Shown here in pieces: positions 13,101 through 23,393 of a stretch of DNA of 64,000 bases. Numbering within the stretch: the first letter of the stretch is position 1; each line of letters opens with the position of its first letter. Made by a program: the position numbers and the translations under genes. The DNA is from Pezizomycotina sp. ARF18 (Eukaryota; Ascomycota): positions 1-64,000 of the forward strand of contig AZLU01000175.1 of NCBI GenBank assembly GCA_002224055.1, given 5' to 3'. The notes under the pieces are model-generated. The model was not told where the DNA came from, did no database searches, and saw only the letters and a list, made by a program, of their open reading frames with translations.

Positions 13101-15723
13101 CTGAATGGACATTCGCGGAGAAAGTATAGCTTTGCTGAAGGCGTAATCAATAAGATCGGATAATTTCCTTGCTGCCGATCGGGTTCAAATTTTGAACTAC
13201 GAAGACGCTCAGCCTGCGCCATAAAGTAATACTTAGCAATGGCGATGAAGAATCACCCATTTCGTAGATCAACCATTTAATGGAACAGTGCTAGGTATTC
13301 TCTCACTTCATTTCAGGTATTCTTTGTGGCAAATTTTGGGCAAAAAGCGATAGTAGCGCTTTGCAGCATGTTAGTCATTACCAAATTTAAACAGTAAATA
13401 ATAATAAGAGAAATAGATCAAAAGCCATGCACCAGATTAGACCACTTCCACCAATCCCATTCGTTTTACTACTGTTTCGTCTCCCTCTTTTCGTATAGTG
13501 GCTTTCAAGACTGTGAAGTATACAAACACGACATCGGAAGGTCCATATATGGTACACAGGCCTCTAGGAGCGAGCTGGAGGATATCAAAGTAATCGAGCT
13601 CGAATTCCATAGATTTCCTATGCTATCAAATCGTGCACTGTCGACAATCACGGCAGCCGGGTTCCAACAAAAGAACTCTTTCGAGTACGAGACTTTCCAA
13701 TTCGAAAATGAAGTACAACCTTCGCAGACAAGAATCAGGGTTAAGGTATTATATATCTGAATATGTCCGTGTTATCAAAAAGCCTTCGACTTAGTCGATA
13801 ATCATGAAAGAAGCAAGTAAAAGAACAACTCGATCGAGAGTCAGTGTAATGGAAAGTTCCCTAATTCAAGTGTTGCATGCTATATGAATGGATAGCATCA
13901 AAAAAGTAATCCTGCAACTCTACTATAAACGTGGCCGTAGATACAGTGTAACCACGGGTCCTGCACAAGCCCGTTTCTAAACAACATTCGACTACTAACT
14001 CCCTAGGATTGACGGTATTCTACTTGGCTGGTTCATAAGCTTTAAAGCGTCCCCACCTTATGTATTCTGAAATCAACGGAACATGTTCTCTTTTGATAAT
14101 TTTGGTAACTGGAATGCAATGGAGGTCATTAAAATCTGAAAGAACGCTTTCATTATGTCAAGTATAACATCTGGACCTGGCCTCATAGCCGCCGAATATA
14201 TTCGATAGCAGCAGCAGGACAAAAAGCTACCACGTCGTACCCATTAAAATGACATCAGATAATAATTACACCAACGGCGTCGTCCAATGATAGCAATTAT
14301 GTTGCAGTGGAAAATAATCAAGCACCATACACTACCGACATCAAACGGCCCCCAAACGCTAAACACAAATAATAACAGAAGAAATCGAAGTTAGGCCTAG
14401 AAAGAGAATACGGCAGTGCGTGGGGTTGTAGTGGTATCTTTAATTTGCCCCGAATCGTTCGTCTATTTATACAAGAACAGTTACGGCCCCATGGCTAGAG
14501 TAGTCTAGGATAACTACCGCTACAACAAATAGGCTTTATTCAAAGTACATTACGGGGGCTGCCATAAAGAAAAGCTAGTTCGAGATTATTACAATAAGTG
14601 TAGATCGCAACAACGTCTTCTCTCGAATAGTGCTTGAAAATCCCGAAGGCTGATTCTACTAGAAGCTTTTGGAGCTGCTACATGCCACCGCATAGAGTAT
14701 GTTAGAAACTACAACGTACTTCTACGAAAGATTATCGTGGAATACAAACCGTTTGTTTAATGGTAATTGTTTTCCAAATGGAAGGCCTAAAAGAATGATT
14801 CGAATTAAGAATAGAAGTCTATAGCGTTTGTTTGAGGGGATGGAACTTTGAGGCTTAATATATAGCGAAAGAATCTATTTCCAGAGAATGCCTGGATATA
14901 TTTAAGTTGAAAGACGTGGAGACATTTCATACCTAACTTGACGTTGTGGGACGTAAAATCGTCGCCGTAGAAGCGCTTTATCCTTTACAATACTACTTAC
15001 AGCAGCTAGCAGTTGCAACGGACCATATAGGAGCAGCCAGACACTCTATGATCACCACACAGTCGGTACTTGGCTTCCAGTCTTTGAAATTTTTTATTCG
15101 CAATTTCCGACTGAATATCGTGTCTTCTCGAGCCTTAGCCATTGTATCGGATCACTGGGATACAGCAAGAGTCGTAGACAAAAACAGCAATAGAGTAAGG
15201 CTAGCTACTCACACCTAGAATACGGTAGCTTTATCGTGGTCTAATTTCGATATAAGTCTAATAGAGGTCGGTATTAACCGCGATTGAGAAGATCATCCAC
15301 GGGATAAGAACAGCTTCTGTAGAATGCTTCTAAAAGGACGACATCGGGATTGTACGGGATGACGCTTTGCTCCTTTCCTTTCTTTGTTTATTTCCTTTTT
15401 TACTGTGTGAAATTATTTATATGTAAAGTAGAGGTAGAAACTCGAGCCCTTGCGATGAAATTATGGTGATATTCGAGATTTAGAGTAAAAACTTTTATTT
15501 GTGAAAGTGATATTAGTGACAGCACATGCGATTGCTCCTGTACAGAATATTCAAGATTTATATTCTATTTCTATTTTTCTGTGTAAATATATCGTCGGTG
15601 AAATAGCTAAAAGACATCAACATCACCTTTAGATTATTGGTGTATATTCTCTTTCGAATTGATTTCGTTGGCAAATTCCCTCCACAAGTTCACGTCCTCT
15701 AAGAAGTGAGAGTTTTGGTAAAT
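10138..15723. other. Gene-poor AT-rich region, possible decayed repeats
   Basis: About 5.6 kb without a recognisable gene. A (TTTTA)n/(TATTT)n-like simple repeat lies at 10139-10180. The rest has many short open frames in all six frames, rich in TA dinucleotides, as expected of old repeats mutated by repeat-induced point mutation, but I could not identify any element family or reverse-transcriptase, integrase or transposase motif. The longest frames (11214-11429, 11402-11719, 14946-15218, all +) match nothing I know. Confidence 0.45.
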
Positions 15724-16836
15724 CTAACAAATCCATGATCCGATCTCGATTTGGGTTCCTTCTTGGTCGGATCCATCCCGATCCATCATCGGCCCTTGAA
15801 TCCAATACTTGAACTTGGATACGGGCGTTCCCGGAATCTTGGTTGCGATGTCTACAACCTTGCGGACCCAGTCCTTGTCCTCAATGTTGTTCCCCGCGGC
15901 AATAATTAGCTCCACTTTGCCGCCACGCGTCCCGACGTGCTTAATGTGCACGATGTCGGTCGTCGTAGCGTAGTCGCTCCCAGGCTAATGAGGTGGTACA
16001 CGACCTGCCACACGCCCGTATTCCTACGCGGAAGCACCGTCTCAAACGTCCCCGGCGAGGACAGCTGTCTGCCGTTGTTAAATCCTGGTACGAGTTCCAG
16101 ACGGACCTTGTCCTGCTTTCTCCTTCAACCCTCCCTGTGACGATCGATCAGCGTTAACTGGTCATCTGTTTCGCCGTCTCGCCAGCCAGGGGTCTGCATC
16201 TCGCATATAGTGAACTGTCGAGCGCGAGCCGGCGCAGTTCCTAGGCTGTTCGCCTTGTAAGTGCTCTGCCGCACCGCGGGGTTTGCGAGCATACTAAATC
16301 ACCGCTCACGGTGCTTTCCACCTCCATGTACCCGCTCGGTGTGCCGCGGCGCGAATGTGATAGAGGCACAACCCTCGTTGCCACCCGTCCCCCGCGTTCA
16401 ATCACCCTTGTACTTTGGCGTCAAGCGCCACGCGCCCGTGCGGTCAGGATCCGCCTTGAGCGCCGATACAAAATGCTGCTGCTCGGTAAAACGAGACGAA
16501 GCCGAGGCGATGTGCACCTCCGCGTAACCCGAAGGCGTGCTCCTCGTTTTATATACGCAAGGTCGTTCCTGTTTTCCCCTGTTGTGTCGACCATCAGCAA
16601 GGTGTCGCTGTCTTCACAGTCGAAGGACGAGACGGCATGCTCGGTAAACTGCTGGTAGCCCGAGCTGCCGCTGGCGATGTAGACTTTTGCCGTTCGGCGT
16701 GTGCGGGTCTTGATGTATACGAGGTTGAGGAGGCCGTCTAGTCCCGTAGGGGCGGTGATCCAGACGCCGTTGTCCTCGCAGCCGAAGACTATGGCGATGT
16801 TTACGCGGTGTTTACGCGGAGGTTCTGGTAAGGCAT
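15724..16836 (-). pseudogene. FG-GAP-like beta-propeller repeat protein, decayed
   Basis: Tandem units of the type D-L-V-Y-I-K-T-R ... V-E-V-H-I-A-S-G, found in FG-GAP/VCBS-like beta-propellers attached to secreted fungal and bacterial hydrolases. Seen units: NLVYIKTRTRRTAKVYIASG (about 16690-16750), DLAYIKTRSTPSGYAEVHIA (about 16510-16580) and DIVHIKHVGTRGGKVELIIA near the end (about 15890-15950), separated by DNGVWIT- and TGAWRLT-type linkers. The start MPYQNLRVN at 16836 is followed at once by an 11-base tandem duplication (CGCGTAAACAC/T) that shifts the frame; later stretches switch frame several times and the middle unit is hard to read. There is no signal peptide or catalytic domain, so this is a stand-alone propeller or a fragment. 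Function unknown. Confidence 0.5.
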
Positions 16837-19800
16837 AATGATGATAGTGTAAAACTTAGCAAAGATGAAGTACCCAGAGAGGGGAGGAAAAATTTATATG
16901 TTATTATGGCGATGATAATAATGATGATGTTTTGGTTTGAGCAATTACTCTAGATAAAGAGATGACGAGGGCACTATATTTACACTAGAGTTCGTTCTTA
17001 TTGATATTGAGCTAGTTGCTTTCTTTGATCTTATGATTACTAGAATCCCAGGAGACGTTTTCTTTCTTCAACACTAGAGATGTTTAATTTTGTTAAACAG
17101 TGGTTGGTTCATATATTTCTTTAAAAAGTCGATCAATGATCTAGAACTTATAGAATTATATACTATTAGCAAATTTCAGATCAAATTAAATCAAGTTGAC
17201 AATTGGAACGTATACGTAGAGTATTATTGTCTATTCCCAAAGCTTCAGCCTGGAATGAGTATAAGTATAGTCCAACAAAAGGCTATTAAGTTTATGAATA
17301 CTACAACTGATGAGACTATAATGGTTGCTAAATATTAACCGAATCAGAAAACTAAATGTCGTTTGCTTACGATCCTACAGTAATAGATTACAATGCTATT
17401 CCGCATTTATGCAGCTACCAATTGGTTTGACATACTTTCTTCTAATGTCAGATAGCGATATATTAGCTCAAAAGGACTAAATAGGACTTTATTACTACTG
17501 CTACTACTACTACTTTCTTACTATTATTACGCTTTTCATATAATACCTCCTAACGTAGTCGAGCATACCGCTAAAACCCTTTTATTGATTATATCTTATT
17601 ATATCAAAGAAAATTACAGCACTAATGACAAACTTTCAACATAAAGCTCAAACACTACTGAACTACTATTTACGTATACTGTAAACCTTATAGCTTTATT
17701 ACTAGGACTGTAGCTAAAAACTAGGTTTCAGATATCGCTTCGCGTGAGCGAAAGATATAAACCAGTAAACGAATCCAAAGCCGAGATAACTATACCTACC
17801 CACTTATTAATCTGATATTCCTGGTAAACTTGGTAGTAAAAGACGATACAAGCGGCTAGACAGGTAGTTACCAGCTGGAATCAAGATCTGTTATGAGCAA
17901 TTATATATGTATAATAATTAGAGAGCAAATAAGCCCTAAAAGATAGCTCAATACATTTTAATTTGGCCAACGATATACTATGATTTTCTTCTTGTAAACC
18001 GCGAACCAACATACTAATCTGCCGAAACTTCCTTGATATTATGTCTGTAGAGGAGCTCTGATATATGAGATGGTTTGTGTAGGTGCTATTAAAGATAAAC
18101 GTTACCAAGTTGTATATCGCGTCCTTAAATTCCAAGTATTACCCGCTTCCTCTTCCATCATACTTAAACGACTGCAGAGATACTATAAACCTTTATTAGG
18201 TAAAAATATAGCAAGCGTACCCTAACGGCCTTTTATACGTCCAAACATGAAACTTTACCTCCCTTTATTACGCGAAATCAAGCCGTAACGTCCCAATTCA
18301 ACGGCCATAACATGGGTTTGCGAATAAAGCCGCCGATCAGATACGATCCCTATGCTACTCGCCAATTCTGATATAGATATGCGGCCGATGCCCGCACGCT
18401 ATGAAACGTAGCGCGGGCTCGCGAACAAAAAAAAAAAGAAAAAAAGAAAAAAAAAAGAATGAAGCTCCCAAAGGGAAAATTATAATGGGGGAAAAGATCT
18501 CGGGCGTGCTAACTGATGACTTATTCTCCTTTGAATTCTACTTAGTGCTTATAGAGTACTTGATGATGACATCCCAAGCGTTTAAGCAATCCCAAGGCTA
18601 TAGCGAGAAACAGAGTACTTTGCTGAGTCTGCTCATACGTAATTATCTCCGGATAGCTAAATATTTCTTCCGCTTCCCACGTTGCATACAGACAGTAAAC
18701 TATCAACCACGCAGGTCTAGCTTGTCTCATACCTAGCCTTTCTACTAATAAACAGGGAGAGGTCCAGCTCATATTACCGTTTATTTCCTCGAGTTCCTAC
18801 GGCGCAGAGGTTCCGCTTCGACACTGAAGTTGTATGAACTTTTAACCTTTATCACCGTCGGACAAACATTTCGATCACAATTGAAGTTCGGAAAAACGAG
18901 TATCCAGATATCAATCAGAAGGCCAAAAAACAAGAAAAAAAAAAGAGATAATGTCTCTGGAAACAAATCATTTTTTCGGCATCTAATCAAACATAACAAA
19001 CTCTTAAGGGAAGTACGCCTAAGACGAACGCAAGAAACAAATTATATACGATTGTTTTACGATCAACACATTCAATTTGAGATCTGTATCGACTTATATC
19101 TTTAGAGTCAAAGGATGTCGATGCTAGCAACATAGCGTCATTTAATCATCACCACGTTTACTGTGCAGGACCAGAAACCAGGAATCAGACATATCGACGA
19201 AGGACCAGAAACCGGGAATCAGACATATCAAGGAAGTAGCCTTCCTCCAAGCTAGCGGCGGCAAAGAGAACATTACAGAAACGAGGCAAATAGTTTCATG
19301 ATGCGGAGGCATAATCGTAATTAGACGCTGTACTTGAGTCCTATACACTGTGTAGTACTTATGACAGTGGAAAATCTTCTGCCCCAGATATTCTCTCAAA
19401 CGGATATATTAATGGTATAATCCTTTTTCCAATATAAAACTTGCAGAGTTATCGTAAACGCAACGACAATGACAGCTTTAATCTATCCGCAGGGTATTCT
19501 TGATTGAATGCCGAGCGCAAGATGTGTACACTGCGTAACACCTGTAGCGGTGGGAAACCTTGCACGATACTATTCAAGCTATATCCTTAGAAGCAACTTC
19601 ATGGTATCCATTGGTAAATCCATCTAATATTTGCAAGCTCTCAAAAAGAGGAAAACGACATACGCACGAAGACAAATGTAGGGCGCATGTATATCAACTA
19701 CTTCTTCTCCCGTTTGCCGATAGCAGAATACCTCCTATAGCCTCGTAGTACGACGCCTTATAAAGGTACTGGCTTTCACACTACGCAAACTGAATATCCG

Positions 19801-20084
19801 ATATTCCCGTTCAGCAAGAAAAGAAACCTTCCCCATACTTTTGTTAAAATGGGCCACATCCTGGTCAATTATAAGCGACCTAAGAACGATCTTCTGGAGG
19901 GATAGATTCAAAACGGCCAGACTGATCATAGATTCGATATCCTTGATAGTCAAATTTTTCTACCACGAATTACAAGTCTTAACTGTTGCCCATAAGAAAC
20001 TTGATGAACACTACGAGTACGAACATACCTTTGATTTTTTGATCGGGTCTAAAGCGATAGAAGTAAGTTTGAGGTCGTATGCGA
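16837..20084. other. Gene-poor AT-rich region
   Basis: No gene recognised. A short CTA/ACT trinucleotide run lies near 17505-17525, A-rich runs near 18428-18458, and a tandem duplication at 19167-19234. Open frames such as 17090-17338 (+) and 17881-18135 (-) are low-complexity and AT-driven. The sequence looks like old, heavily mutated repeat DNA, but no family could be assigned. Confidence 0.45.
19167..19234. repeat. 34-bp tandem duplication
   Basis: Two adjacent copies of a 34-base unit (19167-19200 and 19201-19234) beginning AGGACCAGAAACC. The first 29 bases differ by one base; the unit ends differ slightly. The high identity implies a recent slip or unequal exchange in an otherwise degenerate region. 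Confidence 0.85.
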
Positions 20085-20085
20085 T

Positions 20086-21019
20086 TTATGCGGGGAGAAA
20101 TTGCTCCTTGTGAGGCGCTATCTCGACCCGTCGTCTTATTGTCTCGAGATGAACAGGGAGTGTGGTGTTGAGAAGAGGATTGTTTTAGAGAATGGAGAGG
20201 TCTATGGTGGGGTCGGACTGTGGTTGCAGGGGCCGAGGAAAGATATTCTGGATAAAAACGTTAGCAAGAGTTTGTGGTTGTGGGACGGCGAGAACCAGTG
20301 TATCTTGCGTATGATTGAGTGGTCCAAGTGCCAGGTTTTGAGATCTTGAACAATTCTAAAGTGCAAGCCGCCGTCCGGTTTGGATATGTAATATAATTTA
20401 CAAGCATAACGATAGGAATCCGCCACTGGGCCCCTTCTGTCCATATCCTCAAGTCATTTCTTAAGTCATCGTAAGTTTCCGCATACGCTGTTTCTAGTAC
20501 CAGCAGCGGAAACGCCGTGTCGACTTTCTCTGGAGCTTAATCGGGTATCTTGCTCAAACCTTGCCATTTTCCTGACAGCGCGTAACCTGTGTTTAAGTGA
20601 GTCTCATTTCAGCGTGATACTCACGACATGAGAGAGAATCGTCACTTACTCTGTCCGTTAGCGACGGCAAAATTGTCTATGAAGGACTGGGATACAAGTG
20701 ACGCTGCGACCAGTGCATGACCGCCGCCGTCAGTGCTTGTCCTGGGGCATCATGAACTTTCAGCACGATTAGTAGTACGATTAGTCGACTAGTCGTAGGA
20801 AGATAGGAAGACCTAGATGTACGGTTAGTATAGAGTAGTAAATTCCGACGCAATGGTCTGTTTGCTAACTTACTTGATGTTTTCTGGCTCTTTTGACGAT
20901 TGAAGACGCTCTTGGAGGCATATCGCGACTTGCAAAATGACATTAGAAAACTCTAAAAGGGTGTCTTTGCCGTCGGCGAGGGATTTCAAGATTCTAGCAT
21001 ATAGCTGATCTAGGTCCAT
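20086..21019 (-). pseudogene. Uncharacterised fungal protein, three exons, two TAA stops
   Basis: I know no function for this protein, though its pattern resembles small cytoplasmic ascomycete proteins of unknown role. The ATG at 21019 opens MDLDQLYARILKSLADGKDT. Intron 1 is 20873-20742 (GTAAGT donor, TACTAACC branch, CAG acceptor) and intron 2 is 20649-20587 (GTAAGT donor, ACAG acceptor); both join in frame, giving ENIK-TSTDGGGHALVAASLV and FIDNFAVANGQ-SYALSGKWQG. Exon 3 carries an in-frame TAA at 20539-20537 (KIPD*APEKVD), continues ETAYAETYDDLRNDLRIWTE, WRIPIVMLVNYI and AACTLELFKIS, changes frame near 20300 to QTLANVFIQNIFPRPLQPQS, and meets a second TAA at 20187-20185 before a further coherent tail ending FLPA at 20086. 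Both stops could come from CAA by one C-to-T change. The intact splice sites argue for a recently functional gene. Confidence 0.55.
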
Positions 21020-21945
21020 TTTCGCTTTGTGGTGCTGGGCGTTTTGTCTGTGAAGAGAGTAAGAAAGAGAAAAAGAAGTAAAAGTTAATTATACTCAAGG
21101 GCACGTGTAAAATCACCTATCTAGAGAAGAATACATAAGTAGCCTTCAAGAAGTGGCCGAGTGATAACATGCGTTTTAAAGTTCGCTAGCACTCGCCCAG
21201 AGGTGCCCGACATAAGCGAACTTCACTGCTACTAAGCAAGCATTGCCTACGGCGCAAAGACCCCCGTTCGTCCTAATTACCTCGTCTGGAAGAGTTACAG
21301 TCTATATTTATTTCGCTTGTTGATTAAAATTATCTATGCTAGAAAACGATATTATTTGTCGTGATCGCTTATATAAGATATGCAATAGTGAATATACCTA
21401 GATGGTTATAGGATCTTGCGAGTTATCGGCCAAAATGATAATAAATAAGATTTCACCATCCACTTACTCGTCTCTCGTCGGAAACTAACTAACGTCTCTT
21501 CATGTCAAACTTTATAATATTCAGGGGCGTGTTCCGGGTTTCCTTAGAAAAAAATGATGAGATTAAGTGTTTAACATTTGCACTGGGTTAAAAAGCAAGT
21601 CAATGCTATATAAATACCATTCGACACCTCACGGGGCAATGTACATATATTATGAGTAGTTCGACTTTGTGAAGCTTTTGAGATACACAATTAGGAGAAC
21701 GCGATATAAGTGGTAGTTAGTTTACAAATTAGATTAGTTAAGGTCATTCGTAATTTTTCCATTTACGCTAAATATTGACTAGATTTAAATCACAAGTTAC
21801 TTTAATAATTTTTTTAATGTTTGTAAAGCAATGAAACATGAATATATAAATGTGAAATGCCGCGGGACTTTTTAACAGTGTAACAAAACTCTGGAGCAGT
21901 TAGAGTGCCCAAGAATCTAATTCGAATGCATCACTCCGTTTACTA
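21020..21945. other. Intergenic between two minus-strand genes
   Basis: About 0.9 kb of AT-rich sequence between the end of the DUF3445 gene and the start of the three-exon gene. It should hold the terminator of the former and the promoter of the latter. No coding signal was seen. Confidence 0.5.
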
Positions 21946-23393
21946 TCAGTACCCTTGTTGACGGTGCCACTTCTCTTCCCAACCCTTAAAAAAGGGCGTC
22001 TCGTCCAATGTCCGTACCTCCAGTCTTCCGGACACAGCCCATTCTTCTTCTGTTCTTCTGCCCACTCTCTCAACGCCGGCAGTGCCTTGTGCTGAATGTG
22101 CCATGTCCCTTATACTCCATCATGCTCTTCTTCCCTTCTTCCAAGATCTTAACGAGCAGCGCCGGCATCCGCGGCTCATCTCTGAACTCCGTCATAGGCG
22201 TAAACAGCGCCTTGAAGTTAAACACGATAGCGTTCGACAGCGGTAGCCGTCGCAGCGTTTGCCAGTCTACACGCAGGTGAATGTTCTTAATCTCCAGGGC
22301 GGGATCCTGCACCGTCCGTAGTTCCTCGCGCGGGTCACCGGGAGGCATGTATAGCAGATCTTTCCCGGTGTATTTCTCCAAACCCCAAGAACCCCGCTGT
22401 ATCGGCTTGTCCGCTGGCATTTTCGAAAAGTACCGGTCCATGCTGAAGGCCATCTTCTCCTTGTAGTCCGGTATCGGTGCGTGAATTTCCGCCAGCGAAA
22501 GCCCAATCTTCGTCCTCATGTTCCATCCCAAAGCGCTGCACAGGTTCCCGCCGTATAATGTATATTTGCCAGTGTCAGGGCTACGTTGAACTATTGCAAA
22601 GTCTTCGGGTACGTTATGTGCTATGACGTGTAGTGGTTGCATAGCCTTGACGTCGAACGATTTGTCGAGGATTTCGTTGCGCAGAATGTTTGTCGCTTTG
22701 TCGAAAGAGAAATATTGCGGATACCGAGCGCACAGAAATTGAACTACCATCTCCATGAGCTCCTTGCATGCTGCTTCACAACCTGGCCTAGCGTCGAGAA
22801 CATCCTTTCCGTGCCTTTCTAGGAGTTCTATCCGCTCTTTGAGTCGCTCAACGTACGTCGATTCAAGCTCGAGCCACCAATCGGGCTCCAGTTTCGAAAG
22901 TGCTTTAGAGCAGCGTCGGGTAACTCGGTTAGTCGCATGTATTCCGTAGTTATAAAGGAGGGAGAAGCAAGAATTCTTACACATAGTCTGATGATACGTC
23001 CACCTGAACGGCCGATACGGCCGGGGTTTTGCAGTATGAATGTTGAATTCCGGGTAAGGCTTCGGTAGCCTTACACCACTTAGCGCGGCATAGTCAGGGA
23101 AATCACCAAACCCTTCAATCTCTTCTTTCGTTCGAGCAATCGGCGATGCCAGATCGTCGGGGTATTTGGTGCGAGGGATCCGCGCCTCGAGGGAGGGAAA
23201 TATGGAGTGGTACTCCCCGTTTGTCGCTCACTGGTGATACAGAACGAGGAGGGGTCTTCGACGACTCGGTTTTGCCCTGGCTGATTCTGCTCCGACGGCA
23301 TAAGACAACCACAACCAAGGATACGAAGGATAGTGTTAAAATACGGCATGATCTCGGATGTTGTCGAGAAGCAATAACCAGGTGATTTGCCAC
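21946..23393 (-). CDS. DUF3445 haem-dependent oxidative demethylase-like protein
   Basis: Member of the DUF3445 family (haem-dependent oxidative N-demethylase-like), found widely in fungi, usually with an N-terminal membrane anchor. Here the N-terminus has ILTLSFVSLVVVVLCRRSR, an anchor, then EARIPRTKYPDDLASP and the entry motif KPRPYRPFRWTYHQTM. An intron at 22980-22903 (78 bases, GTAAGA donor) joins in frame to SLSKLEPDWWLELE. The conserved core follows: QPLHVIAHNVPEDFAIVQRS, TGKYTLYGGNLCSALGW, IGLSLAEIHAPIPDYKEKMA, MDRYFSKM, and the signature VDWQTLRRLPLSNAIVFNFK. The tail HIQHKALPALREWAEEQKKN and LDETPFFKGWEEKWHRQQGY completes a normal C-terminus at 21946. Length, about 455 residues, is typical. 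Frame changes occur near 23200, 22100 and 22000. Haem binding is inferred from the family; the substrate is unknown. Confidence 0.85.

Noticed and set aside
13180-13200. GGGTTCAAAT, like a tRNA B box
   Set aside because: No matching A box or cloverleaf around it.
10138-15723. LTR or LINE retroelement remnants
   Set aside because: The region looks like old repeats, but no reverse-transcriptase, integrase or terminal-repeat signature could be seen, so none is claimed.
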